DNA from: Clostridia bacterium
GTDB taxonomy: Bacteria > Bacillota > Clostridia > Christensenellales > Aristaeellaceae
DNA length: 64,000 nucleotides
Direction of reading: 5' to 3'
Assembly (NCBI GenBank): GCA_017412715.1
Contig: JAFPWU010000024.1
Location: 1 to 64,000 of the forward strand
A model generated the notes under the pieces. It did no database searches. It had not been told where the DNA came from and worked only from the letters and a program-made list of their open reading frames with translations. The position numbers and the translations under genes were made by a program. This document shows, in pieces, positions 1 through 9,618 of the stretch (positions within the stretch are counted from its first letter, which is position 1; the number at the start of each line of letters is the position of its first letter).

Positions 1-1209
1 ATGTGCACCGACGAGAACGGCCACATCTGGGCCTTCCCGTGGATTGAGCAGCTGGGCTATGAGAAGACCGCCATCCAGGCTGTCGGCAACATGCCCTTCA
101 TCAACAAGGGCTGGCTGGATTTCCTGGGACTGGAAGTGCCCACCACCGTGGACGACTTTGAGGCCGCTCTGATCGCCTTCCGTGACAACGCGGACGCCCT
201 CAAGGCCGAGTTCAACATTGACGGATCCATCATTCCCATGTCCTTCATCATGAACGACCAGGATCCCTACATCCTGATCAACGGCTTCGGCGAAGGCTAC
301 GGCGATGTGGACGGCGGACGTCATATCGCTGTGACCGCCGACAAGCAGGTGATCTGCACCGCCACCCAGGAAGGCTTCAAGAAGGGCACGGCCTGGATGC
401 ACAAGCTGTATGAGGAAGGCCTGATCGACCCCGAAGCCTTCACTCAGGAATGGTCCACCTACGTAGCCAAGGGCAAGAGCGGCCGTTACGGCGTCTGCTT
501 CACCTGGGACGTGGCCAATATCGCCCAGGTCAGCATGGATGACCTGATCGCCGGCAAGGGCTGGGTGCCGCTGCCCGCGCTGACCGCTGACGTGCGCAAC
601 ATCACTCCCCAGAACGGTTCCTTCACCTCCGGCTTCGACCGCGGCCGCTGCGTCGTGACCGCCACCTGCAAGAACCCCGAGCTGGTCTGCTCCTGGATTG
701 ACCAGATGTACGCTCCGCTGCAGTCTCCTCAGAACAACTGGGGCACCTACGGCGAAGGCGATGATTTCGACATCTTCACCATGGGCACCAACGCCAACGG
801 CGATCCCATGCTGACCCATGCCTGGCTGGGCGATGCTTCCCCCGTGGAAGTCCGCGAAGCTGAGAGCGTAAACGGACCTCTGGCCATCCTGGACAGCTAC
901 TACGGCGTGTATGTGACCCTGCCGGACGATGCGGCCTACCGTCTCAACTGGATCAAGGACGTCTATACCCCCGACATGAATACCGAGTATGTCTATCCCA
1001 ACGTGTTCATGAACACCGACGACAACAAGGAATGCTCCAACCTGAACGCGGATCTGCGCAAGTGCATCAACACCGCGAAGTCCGACTGGGTGATGAACGG
1101 CTTCACCGATGCTGACTGGGATCGTTTCCAGAATGATCTGAAGGCCTACGGCCTGGACAAGTATCTGGAAATCCATCAGAAGTATCTGGATGCCTACTTC
1201 GCCAAGTAA
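1..1209 (+). CDS. Sugar ABC transporter extracellular binding protein, 5' end outside window
   Basis: This is the C-terminal 402 residues of a family 1 extracellular solute-binding protein, which would capture an oligosaccharide outside the membrane for a CUT1 ABC importer. The frame is open from base 1 and there is no signal peptide, so the start lies upstream. The stretch around FINKGWLDFLGLEVPTTVDD closely resembles the middle of the complete binding protein at 20095-21627 (FINKVWLDNLGLSVPTTVEE), which supports both the family and the truncation. Intracellular GH32 and fructokinase follow, so a fructan or sucrose-like substrate is likely, by context only. Its permeases would be upstream, outside the window. 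Confidence 0.88.
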   Translation: MCTDENGHIWAFPWIEQLGYEKTAIQAVGNMPFINKGWLDFLGLEVPTTVDDFEAALIAFRDNADALKAEFNIDGSIIPMSFIMNDQDPYILINGFGEGYGDVDGGRHIAVTADKQVICTATQEGFKKGTAWMHKLYEEGLIDPEAFTQEWSTYVAKGKSGRYGVCFTWDVANIAQVSMDDLIAGKGWVPLPALTADVRNITPQNGSFTSGFDRGRCVVTATCKNPELVCSWIDQMYAPLQSPQNNWGTYGEGDDFDIFTMGTNANGDPMLTHAWLGDASPVEVREAESVNGPLAILDSYYGVYVTLPDDAAYRLNWIKDVYTPDMNTEYVYPNVFMNTDDNKECSNLNADLRKCINTAKSDWVMNGFTDADWDRFQNDLKAYGLDKYLEIHQKYLDAYFAK

Positions 1210-1223
1210 TCAGCTGAATTCAC

Positions 1224-1263
1224 GGCTGTCCTCCCCCCGTGCCCGCACGGGGGGAGGACAGCC
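1224..1263 (+). terminator. Perfect 19-bp hairpin after the binding-protein gene
   Basis: Bases 1224-1242 and 1245-1263 form a perfect inverted repeat, very GC-rich in the stem. No T-run follows, so it may stabilise or trim the mRNA rather than terminate fully. Similar hairpins follow the binding-protein genes at 11963 and 50153. Confidence 0.55.
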
Positions 1264-1297
1264 CTTCCACAAACCGAAACTCAGGAAGGAAAAGGGT

Positions 1298-2806
1298 ATG
1301 ATCAGCGAGTCATTGCAGAAGGCGCGGGATTATGAAGCCCAGTACGCCCCCTACGTGCTTGAGAACGAGCGTCCGGTGTTTCACGTCACCGGAGGAATCG
1401 GCTGGATAAATGATCCGAACGGATTTTCCGTCTACAAGGGCGAGTATCATCTGTTCTATCAGTACTATCCCTACAAACCGGTCTGGGGTCCCATGCACTG
1501 GGGTCATGTCAAAACGCGGGATTTCGTCCGGTGGGAACGCCTGCCCGCGGCCCTCGCGCCCGATATGCCCTATGACAAGGACGGCTGCTTCTCCGGAAGC
1601 GCCATCGAACTGCCGGACGGGCGCCAGCTCCTGATGTATACCGGCGTCCGCGAGGAACCTCAGGAAGATGGATCTCTGAAATCCTTCCAGACCCAGTGCC
1701 TGGCCGTGGGCGACGGCGTCAACTATGAAAAGCTGGCGGAGAACCCGGTGCTGACGGCAAATGACCTGCCCAAGGGCGGAAGCTCGGAAGACTTCCGGGA
1801 TCCGAAGATCTGGCAGGAGGAAGATGGCTTTTACGCCGCGGTCGGAAACCGCCCGGCGGACGGAAGCGGTTCCATCCTGCTGTTCCGCAGCGAGGACGGG
1901 TTTCACTGGAAGTATTATGGCTGTGCCGCCTCCAATCACCGCCAGTACGGCATGATGTGGGAGTGCCCCGATTATTTTAAGCTGCAGGGCAAGCAGGTTC
2001 TGCTCGTCAGTCCGCAGGAGATGAGCCCGATCGGTCTCGAATTCCATGCGGGAAACGGCACCGTCTGCATGATCGGCGAGGCAAACGAAAAGAAACACCT
2101 GATCCGGGAGAATGTCCATGCCATCGATTACGGCATCGACTTCTATGCGCCGCAGACCCTGCAGGCCCAGGACGGCCGCAGGATTATGATTGCCTGGATG
2201 CAGAACTGGGATACGGCCAGAAGCATTCCCAAGGGTACGAGGATCTGCGGCCAGATGACCCTGCCGCGGGAACTGTCCATCCGGGACGGCAGGCTGATCC
2301 AGCAGCCGGTTCGCGAGCTGCAGAACTATTACGGCGAAAAGATAGTATACAAAAACGTACCCCTCTCTACGGAAACGTTCCTCACCGGCATCCGCGGAAG
2401 AGTCATCGACATGACGGTGGATGTGCGGCCCGCCGACGGCAGCACCATGTACCGCGCTTTCCGGCTGAACCTGGCCAAGGACGGCGAACATGTGACCACC
2501 ATCCGGTACAAGCCCGAGCAGGGCATCGTGCGGGTAGACCGTTCCCGCTGCGGCTTCCGGTTCGACATCGTGCACGTGCGCGAGTTCCCGGTGTATTCCA
2601 AGCACGGCTGCATCCGGCTGCGCTGCATCATGGACCGCCACAGCCTGGAGCTGTTCGTGAACGACGGCGAGCAGGTGGCAAGCTTTGTCCTGTACACGGA
2701 TGAATCCGCCGATGTCATCAGCTTTGAGGCTGAGGGCGAGGTGAGGATGGATGTGGAGAAATACGACCTGGTCTTCGATGAGGAACAGAACAATGAAGCA
2801 CTATGA
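1298..2806 (+). CDS. Intracellular GH32 beta-fructosidase (sucrose-6-phosphate hydrolase type)
   Basis: A 502-residue glycoside hydrolase family 32 enzyme that would split beta-fructosyl bonds in sucrose or fructo-oligosaccharides in the cytoplasm. All three family signatures are present: WINDPNG with the nucleophile Asp39, FRDPK with Asp168, and WECPD with the acid/base Glu222. A C-terminal beta-sandwich of about 150 residues follows the propeller. There is no signal peptide. The ATG at 1298 is chosen because AGGAAGGA lies just upstream at 1283-1290. The 3' end overlaps the fructokinase start by 14 bp, so the two are translationally coupled. The exact substrate (sucrose, inulin or levan fragments) cannot be told from sequence. 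Confidence 0.93.
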   Translation: MISESLQKARDYEAQYAPYVLENERPVFHVTGGIGWINDPNGFSVYKGEYHLFYQYYPYKPVWGPMHWGHVKTRDFVRWERLPAALAPDMPYDKDGCFSGSAIELPDGRQLLMYTGVREEPQEDGSLKSFQTQCLAVGDGVNYEKLAENPVLTANDLPKGGSSEDFRDPKIWQEEDGFYAAVGNRPADGSGSILLFRSEDGFHWKYYGCAASNHRQYGMMWECPDYFKLQGKQVLLVSPQEMSPIGLEFHAGNGTVCMIGEANEKKHLIRENVHAIDYGIDFYAPQTLQAQDGRRIMIAWMQNWDTARSIPKGTRICGQMTLPRELSIRDGRLIQQPVRELQNYYGEKIVYKNVPLSTETFLTGIRGRVIDMTVDVRPADGSTMYRAFRLNLAKDGEHVTTIRYKPEQGIVRVDRSRCGFRFDIVHVREFPVYSKHGCIRLRCIMDRHSLELFVNDGEQVASFVLYTDESADVISFEAEGEVRMDVEKYDLVFDEEQNNEAL

Positions 2807-3758
2807 TGTGGTCGCTTTGGGCGAACTGCTGATCGATTTCACGGAGAACGGCGTCAGCAGCCAGGGAAACCCTGTCTTTGAAGCGAACCCCGGCGGAGCG
2901 CCCTGCAACGTGCTGGCGATGCTGCGCAAGCTCGGCAAGACCTGCGCCTTCATCGGCAAGGTAGGGGATGATCTGTTCGGCCGGCAGCTGAAGGCCGTGG
3001 CCGAGGAGGCCGGCATTGATATGAGCGCTCTCCTGCAGGACAGGGAAGTGCACACGACACTGGCCTTCGTCAAGACCTTTGCCAACGGCGACCGTGACTT
3101 TTCCTTCTATCGCAATCCCGGCGCGGATATGATGCTGACGGAGGACGAGCTGCCCCTGGACATGATCCGCGATACCCGTATTTTCCATTTCGGCACTCTG
3201 TCCATGACGCACGCGAACGTGCGCCGGGCCACCAGAACGGCCGTGCTGACCGCGAAGGAAGCGGGTGCGGTCATCTCCTTTGACCCGAACCTGCGGCCGC
3301 CCCTCTGGAACGATCTGGGGGAAGCCCGGGAACAGATGGAATGGGGCATTTCCCAGTGCGACGTGCTGAAGATTTCCGATAACGAGATTGAGTTTCTGAC
3401 AGGGACGGACGACTTTGACAGGGGCGTTGCCCTGATCAGGGAAAAATGGCCCGGCATCCGTCTGATCAATGTTACGGCCGGCCCCGACGGCAGCTATGCC
3501 TATGGGCCGGAAACGAAGGTATTCGTGCCCGGCTTCCTGCTGGGCGGAACCATCGAAACCACCGGCGCCGGAGATACCTTCTGCGCCAGCGTACTGAACT
3601 TTATTCTGGAGCACGGGCTGGATGCCCTGGGCCAGGAAGACCTGAAGCAGATGCTTCGCTTCGCCAACGCGGCGGCCTATCTGGTTACCACGAAAAAGGG
3701 CGCGATCCGCTCCATGCCGGAGCGCGCGCAGGTTGAAGCGATTCTTTCGGAACACTGA
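2793..3758 (+). CDS. PfkB-family fructokinase
   Basis: A 321-residue ribokinase/PfkB-type sugar kinase, most likely fructokinase, phosphorylating the fructose released by the GH32 enzyme encoded just upstream. The N-terminal GELLIDF and NPGGAPCNV segments match the sugar-binding side. The C-terminal TTGAGDTFCAS motif carries the catalytic base Asp261 and the anion hole. Length is normal for the family. The start at 2793 lies inside the end of the GH32 gene, in a different frame, which is typical of coupled operon genes. Fructose specificity is inferred from the neighbour; related PfkB kinases take other ketoses. Confidence 0.92.
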   Translation: MKHYDVVALGELLIDFTENGVSSQGNPVFEANPGGAPCNVLAMLRKLGKTCAFIGKVGDDLFGRQLKAVAEEAGIDMSALLQDREVHTTLAFVKTFANGDRDFSFYRNPGADMMLTEDELPLDMIRDTRIFHFGTLSMTHANVRRATRTAVLTAKEAGAVISFDPNLRPPLWNDLGEAREQMEWGISQCDVLKISDNEIEFLTGTDDFDRGVALIREKWPGIRLINVTAGPDGSYAYGPETKVFVPGFLLGGTIETTGAGDTFCASVLNFILEHGLDALGQEDLKQMLRFANAAAYLVTTKKGAIRSMPERAQVEAILSEH

Positions 3759-3772
3759 CCGGTTGTGATATA
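3744..3772 (+). promoter_or_regulatory. Candidate extended -10 promoter for the msmX-like gene
   Basis: TTCGGA at 3744-3749, a 17-bp spacer, then TGATATAAC with the -10 at 3767-3772. The TGA before the -10 matches an extended -10 also seen at 31253, 43574 and 55367. The -35 is weak. It overlaps the end of the fructokinase gene. Confidence 0.42.
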
Positions 3773-3863
3773 ACCCAACGGACCCCATTTTCATGGCGGG
3801 ATGCCACTCCACGTAATGGTTTTCCGCACATTCAAAAAGGAGGATAAATATCCGCAGGCTCGC

Positions 3864-3947
3864 GGTGCGGCAGTGTGGAGACCTGTCGTAATGCGGTTCG
3901 CACCACCATATGCGACGCGAGACAGTCTGAAAAGAGTTCAGGCTGTC
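3864..3947 (+). promoter_or_regulatory. Structured 5' leader of the msmX-like gene
   Basis: The roughly 200 bases before the ATPase gene hold no convincing ORF but can fold. GGTGCG at 3864-3869 pairs with CGCACC at 3899-3904. An 11-bp stem with one G-U pair forms between 3921-3931 and 3937-3947, ending six bases before the ribosome site AGGAG at 3953. An AGGAGG at 3838 has no start codon at the right distance. No known riboswitch class is recognised. Confidence 0.35.
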
Positions 3948-3960
3948 AGAGCAGGAGATT

Positions 3961-5115
<1,155 letters not shown>

Positions 5116-5132
5116 TTTTCATCATGAAGGGA

Positions 5133-5172
5133 GACTGGATGCCCGAGGAATGACAGCCTCCGGCATCCAGTC
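5133..5172 (+). terminator. Long hairpin terminator after the msmX-like gene
   Basis: Bases 5133-5143 and 5162-5172 pair perfectly over 11 bp and the stem continues inward with one mismatch. CTTTCATT follows, only a modest T-run. It ends the ATPase transcript 17 bases after the stop codon. Confidence 0.55.
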
Positions 5173-5223
5173 CTTTCATTATGTTTATGTTTCCACTGTC
5201 ATAACGACGGGAACGGAGTGTGA

Positions 5224-6744
5224 ATGATGAGAGCAAAGCTCGCGGCCGCGTCTGCTGCGCTGGCGCTTTCCCTGTCCGTCCTGGCGTCCGGCGATACAGC
5301 GGAAGCGAGTACGGCGGCGGATTACCAGCTCTATCCGGCACAGGAAAACGCCTATGTCGGTGATACCATGCCCTTCGTGACGGAGGACGGGACCCTGGAG
5401 CTGTATTATCTGTATGATACGGATCATAACGGACAGGGGTATCATCCCATTTACAGGTTTACCACGGACGACCTCGTCGGCTATGAGGACGACGGCATGA
5501 TGCTCAGCTACGGCCTCATGTCGGAGCCCGACCCGGCCCTGGGAACCGGATCCGTCATGCGGGACCGGGAGGGCCTGTACCATCTTTTTTACACCGGTCA
5601 CAACGACACAGGAAACGGCGGCCAGGGCAAGGAATGCGTGATGCACGCCACCAGCAAGGACCGGAAGAACTGGGAGAAGCATCCGGAGGATACTTTTTTC
5701 AGCCCGGAAGGCTATTCCAGGGATGATTTCCGCGATCCGGAGGTGTTCTGGGCGGAGGAAGATCAGTGCTACTGGATGCTCATCGCGGCGAGAAACGGCT
5801 CCCTGGGCGGCGTGATTGCAAGATACACTTCCGCCGATCTGAAGAACTGGACCTTTGAGGGCCCCCTCTATGCCCCCCAGGCGCAGTACATGCTGGAATG
5901 CCCGGATCTTTTCCGAATGGGAGACACCTGGTATCTCACATACAGCTGGGACTGCGTGACCTACTATGCCATGGGTCCAACGATGAACGGTCCTTTTACC
6001 GCGCCGGAAGACAACATCCTGGACGGGCAGGGACAGATGGAAGGGAACGGTTTCGTCTTCTACGCGGCCAAAACAGCCGAGTGGGGCGACAGTACTTATC
6101 TCTGCGGCTGGCTGGGCCGGGCCGCGCTCTCCGCTGATTCCGGCATCTATCAGTGGGCCGGGAATGTACTCAATCATCAGCTGGTCCGGCACGAGGACGG
6201 GACGCTGGGCGTGGAGGCGCCGGAAACATTCGGGGATTACTTCACGCAGGATGCAGCCTTCCAGGCGGCAGGCCTCGAAGGAAAAACGGAGATCGATGGA
6301 AACAGCATCGCGCTGTCCGCCGGAGAGGATGAAATCGCCCTGGCGGATATTGGCGCGCGGCCCGGGACCATGATCCTGGAATGCGATGTCACGCTGGATC
6401 CGGACGGCTGCACCGGATTTGCCTTCGGCGACGGTGAGACGGGCGCGGAGTATACGGCGCTGTGTCTGGACGCCCGACGGAATATGCTTCATTATGAAGG
6501 CTATTTCATCCAGGAGATTTCGGAATATGAGCCCATGGCGCTGACCCGGTTCGATTTTTCGGACGGGAAGGTCCACCATGTGACGCTGGTGTGCGAAAAT
6601 GAAATCGTCGTGATGTATGTAGACAGCGAGAAGGCGCTCAGCTCCCGTATCCTTTCTTCCACAGGCGGCGCCCATATCGGCGTTTTTGCGGACGGATGCG
6701 GCGCGGCATTCAGCAACATCACCGTCAGAGTCCCGGAAGAATAA
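5224..6744 (+). CDS. Secreted GH32-family fructan hydrolase
   Basis: A 506-residue secreted protein with a GH32-type five-bladed propeller and a C-terminal lectin-like sandwich from about residue 355. It starts with a signal peptide (Lys, then an Ala/Leu-rich core ending near residue 29). The catalytic positions can be traced: Asp47 in YVGDTMPF replaces the usual NDPNG nucleophile context, Asp171 lies in FRDPEVF, and Glu225 lies in LECPDLF. It would cut fructans outside the cell and feed the intracellular GH32 at 1298. Two ATGs occur at 5224 and 5227; either fits. The divergent first motif means the exact specificity (exo-levanase, inulinase or a non-fructan substrate) is open. GH43 was considered, but the RDP and ECPD motifs favour GH32. 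Confidence 0.85.
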   Translation: MMRAKLAAASAALALSLSVLASGDTAEASTAADYQLYPAQENAYVGDTMPFVTEDGTLELYYLYDTDHNGQGYHPIYRFTTDDLVGYEDDGMMLSYGLMSEPDPALGTGSVMRDREGLYHLFYTGHNDTGNGGQGKECVMHATSKDRKNWEKHPEDTFFSPEGYSRDDFRDPEVFWAEEDQCYWMLIAARNGSLGGVIARYTSADLKNWTFEGPLYAPQAQYMLECPDLFRMGDTWYLTYSWDCVTYYAMGPTMNGPFTAPEDNILDGQGQMEGNGFVFYAAKTAEWGDSTYLCGWLGRAALSADSGIYQWAGNVLNHQLVRHEDGTLGVEAPETFGDYFTQDAAFQAAGLEGKTEIDGNSIALSAGEDEIALADIGARPGTMILECDVTLDPDGCTGFAFGDGETGAEYTALCLDARRNMLHYEGYFIQEISEYEPMALTRFDFSDGKVHHVTLVCENEIVVMYVDSEKALSSRILSSTGGAHIGVFADGCGAAFSNITVRVPEE

Positions 6745-6790
6745 CAAAAAATGTCAAATCGTATCAGTACTGACCGAGGAGGTAGACACC

Positions 6791-7534
6791 ATGAAGAAAA
6801 TCATTGCTTTGGTATTGTGCGCAGCGCTGCTGCTGTGCGCCGGCTCCGCGCTTGGCGAACAGTATGAACTCGCGACCGACGCCTCTTTCCGCCCCTTTGA
6901 GTACACCGATAAAACCGGCGTGCTGGTGGGAATTGACGTGGAGATTCTGGCGGCCATTGCCAGGGATCAGGGCTTCGAATATACCCTTGAGCCCCTGGGC
7001 TGGAACACCGCCATCGCCGCCTGCCAGGCGGGGATGAAGGACGGCATGATAGCCGGTGCGTCCATCACCGAGGACCGGAAGGCGGATGGCTGGATTTTCT
7101 CTGATCCCTATTTTACCGCGACCCAGTCCATGGCCGTGGCCCAGGGCGTGCAGATCAAGGGCTTTGAGGACCTGAACGGACACAGCGTTGCCGTGAAAGC
7201 CAACACCACGAGTATGGAATATGCCGAAAGCCTGGCGGAGCAGTACGGCTTCAAGGTGATGACATTCGACTCCAGCCTGGCTGCGTATATGGCGGTGACA
7301 GGCGGCCAGTGCGCGGCCTGCTTCGACGATACCCCTGCCCTGGAGGATTACATCGTCAACGGCGGCGTGTTCCTGCAGATGGTGGAAGGCACTGCCAACG
7401 AGGGCACCGGCCTCGGTTTTGTTGTCTTCAGTGCCGACAAGCAGGAGCTGCTGGACAAGTTCAACGCGGGCCTGGCCAATATCAAGGCCAGCGGAGAGTA
7501 TGACCAGATCCTGGCGAAATATCTGGGTGAATAA
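6791..7534 (+). CDS. Family 3 extracellular binding protein (amino-acid ABC type)
   Basis: A 247-residue periplasmic-binding-fold protein of solute-binding family 3, like GlnH or FliY. It carries a clear signal peptide (KK, hydrophobic core, AGSALG) followed by YELATDASFRPFEY, the standard start of the ligand domain. SITEDRKADGWIFSDPYF and the GTGLGFVV region are the usual hinge and binding segments. The ATG at 6791 follows GAGGAGGT at 6776-6783. It lacks a lipobox, unlike most Gram-positive binding proteins. No polar amino acid permease or ATPase lies beside it, so it is an orphan; it could serve a transporter encoded elsewhere or sense a ligand. Confidence 0.9.
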   Translation: MKKIIALVLCAALLLCAGSALGEQYELATDASFRPFEYTDKTGVLVGIDVEILAAIARDQGFEYTLEPLGWNTAIAACQAGMKDGMIAGASITEDRKADGWIFSDPYFTATQSMAVAQGVQIKGFEDLNGHSVAVKANTTSMEYAESLAEQYGFKVMTFDSSLAAYMAVTGGQCAACFDDTPALEDYIVNGGVFLQMVEGTANEGTGLGFVVFSADKQELLDKFNAGLANIKASGEYDQILAKYLGE

Positions 7535-7570
7535 TGGTCCTTCAGGCCGATGATTTTTCACCGGTGAAAG

Positions 7571-7662
7571 CCGGCCGGCATTCAGCATGAACGCCGGCCG
7601 GACAACAGAAAAACGGTTTTCAAAAGGGGAGCATGCGGCGCTGGGCGCTGCTGCTCCCCCTT
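7571..7662 (+). terminator. Two hairpins after the family 3 binding-protein gene
   Basis: CCGGCCGGC at 7571-7579 pairs with 7593-7601. A second stem pairs AAGGGGAGCA at 7624-7633 with the complementary arm at 7652-7662. Neither has a strong T-run. They separate the plus-strand gene from the convergent minus-strand gene at 7734. Confidence 0.4.
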
Positions 7663-7733
7663 GTCATATCCGGAACCGCTCGAGCGGAGGATCTGATCCT
7701 TTTGCCTTTCAGGCCTGTCTTTTCCTGAATGCA

Positions 7734-8075
7734 TCAGAAGGAGTACTGATCAACCAGCATGCCGTTGCACATATAAACCTTCACAACCCGATTCACGTTG
7801 TCCTTCTGATAGATGCAGTTATCATCATCGACCCACTCTTCATAGGTCAGCAGGTTGTATTCTTCCACATACTTGGTGCCGTTGTAATACTCCACGGAGA
7901 TGCGGCCGAGCTTGGGATCATCCGGCTGCACCAGATGTTCGGTATGTACCAGCTGGGTACCGTCGTCCATTTTTTTGGTGGTCGTATTCTTGACTTCGGC
8001 TCCGGCATACATCGGAATCATCAGGGCGGCAACCGTCATGACAACCAGGGACAGAGCGATCAGTTTCTTCAGCAT
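7734..8075 (-). CDS. Small secreted protein of unknown function
   Basis: A 113-residue protein I do not recognise. It has a signal peptide (MLKKLIALSLVVMTVAAL, cleavage likely after AGA) and then a polar, Tyr- and Asp-rich mature part of about 88 residues with one Cys, ending MLVDQYSF. The start at 8075 is supported by AGGAGGG on the minus strand at 8088-8094. It is alone on its strand, divergent from the LacI regulator and convergent with the binding protein at 6791. A copy lacking the first two-thirds lies at 31017-31185 in the same orientation. The retained NVNRVVKVYMCNGMLVDQYS segment suggests a real coding gene family in this genome. Confidence 0.78.
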   Translation of the reverse strand: MLKKLIALSLVVMTVAALMIPMYAGAEVKNTTTKKMDDGTQLVHTEHLVQPDDPKLGRISVEYYNGTKYVEEYNLLTYEEWVDDDNCIYQKDNVNRVVKVYMCNGMLVDQYSF

Positions 8076-8378
8076 TTCCTAAACCCTCCTGAGCATTTTG
8101 AGCTTCCGCTTTGAATTCGTCCGGCCTCATCGCCCGACGCCTGTTCATACGTACTTCCTCCGGCATATGGCAGTCATCATTCGCATGAAAATTTGCTCCA
8201 GATTTCCCCTCATTTTCCCTTTTTCAGAAAAAGTTGAAGAGAGGTTCATTCTGTGTTATTCTGAAATCCAGCGATCAACTGTTTTCGGAAGACAAAGGAC
8301 AGGGACCGGAAAACCATAAACCGGAATCAGGGCGGCTTTGGATCCGCCCGTGCTTTGAGCAAGAGGAATGAAGGAATT
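8076..8378. other. Intergenic region between divergent genes
   Basis: About 300 bases between the small secreted gene (minus) and the LacI gene (plus). It holds the minus-strand ribosome site at 8088-8094, a roughly 80-base stretch at 8111-8190 whose relative is fused to the gene remnant at 31017-31185, and the candidate lacI promoter at 8234-8262. No convincing coding sequence is seen. Confidence 0.7.
8234..8262 (+). promoter_or_regulatory. Candidate promoter of the LacI-family regulator gene
   Basis: TTGAAG at 8234-8239, 17-bp spacer, TATTCT at 8257-8262, about 115 bases before the start codon. Confidence 0.4.
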
Positions 8379-9404
8379 ATGCCAACACTGAAGGACGTTG
8401 CGGAGGCCTCCGGGTTTTCTACGGCTACGGTTTCCCATGTGCTGAACGGCACGAAAAAGCTGTCTCCCGAGACCACGGAAAAGGTGCTCGAGATGGTCCG
8501 GAAGATGGGGTATCAGCCGAACAACCTGGCCAAGGCACTTCGGCGCGGACAGACGATGCAGGTCGGCGTCCTGGTGGAGGACATCCGGGGGATTCCGGTG
8601 CCCGAGATCGTCTGCGGGATTGGGGACAGGCTGCGGGAAGCGGACTATAAAATGCTGCTCTATGATCTGCATCTGATGGAACAGCTGAACACACGGTACG
8701 AGGATACCCGATTCTATCAGAAACAGATCGAAGACGGATTTCAGGCGCTTGAATCCGCAAAGGTGGACGGGCTGATTTATGTGGGCATGCAGGACATTCC
8801 CCTGATGTACCGGTTCAAGCCGGTGGATATTCCGCTGGTTTTCGCTTACTCCCATGTGATGCAGGATGACTGCTACGTGACCTACGATAATCTGGAAGCT
8901 TCCGTCGAAATGGTTCAGTACCTGATCGGGAAGGGGCATCGGCGAATCGCCGTGATCAGCGGGCATCCCCATTCCCATCCGACCACCATGCGCATGTACG
9001 GGTACTGCAAGGCCATGCATGACGCGGGAATCAGCATTCCTGAGGGATATATTCATTACGGAAACTGGGAATTCTCCTCCGGCTACGAGGAGACCGGAAA
9101 GCTGCTGGAGCTCCGGCCCAGACCCACCGCCATCTTCGCGATGAACGATCAGATGGCGGCCGGAAGCATCCATGCCATTCTTGACCATGGACTCAGAATC
9201 CCGGAAGATATTTCCGTCGTCGGATTTGAAAATCACGCGCTTTCCGGCTTTCTGAAACCGCCCCTGACGACGGCGGAGCTGCCCCTGGCCGAAATCGGGC
9301 GGGAAGCGGCGGATTTCACCCTGGAGCGGATCAAAAATCCAGCCCTGCGGCCGGAGCATAAGGCATTGGCCTGCAGGCTGATTGAGAGAAAATCTGTCCG
9401 CTGA
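8379..9404 (+). CDS. LacI-family transcription regulator
   Basis: A 341-residue LacI/GalR repressor. The N-terminal helix-turn-helix is TLKDVAEASGFSTATVSHVL at about residues 3-22, followed by the hinge region near residue 50 and a sugar-binding-protein-like effector domain (VGVLVEDI... to the C-terminus). The ATG at 8379 follows AAGGAA at 8371. Two LacI-type operators lie immediately downstream, at 9501 and 9586, before the HAD phosphatase and the binding-protein/permease operon. It therefore probably controls 9619-13803 in response to the imported sugar or its phosphate. The effector is unknown. Confidence 0.94.
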   Translation: MPTLKDVAEASGFSTATVSHVLNGTKKLSPETTEKVLEMVRKMGYQPNNLAKALRRGQTMQVGVLVEDIRGIPVPEIVCGIGDRLREADYKMLLYDLHLMEQLNTRYEDTRFYQKQIEDGFQALESAKVDGLIYVGMQDIPLMYRFKPVDIPLVFAYSHVMQDDCYVTYDNLEASVEMVQYLIGKGHRRIAVISGHPHSHPTTMRMYGYCKAMHDAGISIPEGYIHYGNWEFSSGYEETGKLLELRPRPTAIFAMNDQMAAGSIHAILDHGLRIPEDISVVGFENHALSGFLKPPLTTAELPLAEIGREAADFTLERIKNPALRPEHKALACRLIERKSVR

Positions 9405-9425
9405 GAAGAAAGATTTATTTTTCTC

Positions 9426-9453
9426 TTGCAATTTTGGCCATTTTGTGTAAAAT
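9426..9453 (+). promoter_or_regulatory. Candidate promoter of the HAD / sugar-transport operon
   Basis: TTGCAA at 9426-9431, 16-bp spacer, TAAAAT at 9448-9453. The two operator-like sites lie 48 and 133 bases further downstream, consistent with repression by blocking or looping. Confidence 0.45.
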
Positions 9454-9500
9454 AGAACACAATATAGGAATTGTTTTGAGCTTTTTCGTTGTTTACGCAA

Positions 9501-9516
9501 GGTTAATCGATTATCC
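9501..9516. promoter_or_regulatory. LacI-type operator, copy 1
   Basis: GGTTAATCGATTATCC is a 16-bp near-perfect palindrome (14 of 16 positions symmetric) with the central CG typical of LacI-family sites. Confidence 0.55.
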
Positions 9517-9585
9517 GGTTTTCCCGGAGGATCCGGCCCGGAACCTGTGCCGGCAGGTGAGACAGATATTGAATTAATTCTTGTT

Positions 9586-9601
9586 GGTTAAACGATTATC
9601 C
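9586..9601. promoter_or_regulatory. LacI-type operator, copy 2
   Basis: GGTTAAACGATTATCC differs from copy 1 at a single base and begins 85 bp after it, close to eight DNA turns. It ends just before the ribosome site of the HAD gene. Confidence 0.55.
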
Positions 9602-9618
9602 TGATGGAGGTGGCTCTA

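Noticed and set aside
7676-7687. Perfect palindrome CCGCTCGAGCGG between convergent genes
   Set aside because: Only 12 bp, GC-rich and with no promoter near; such a palindrome can arise by chance in this composition and no function is suggested.
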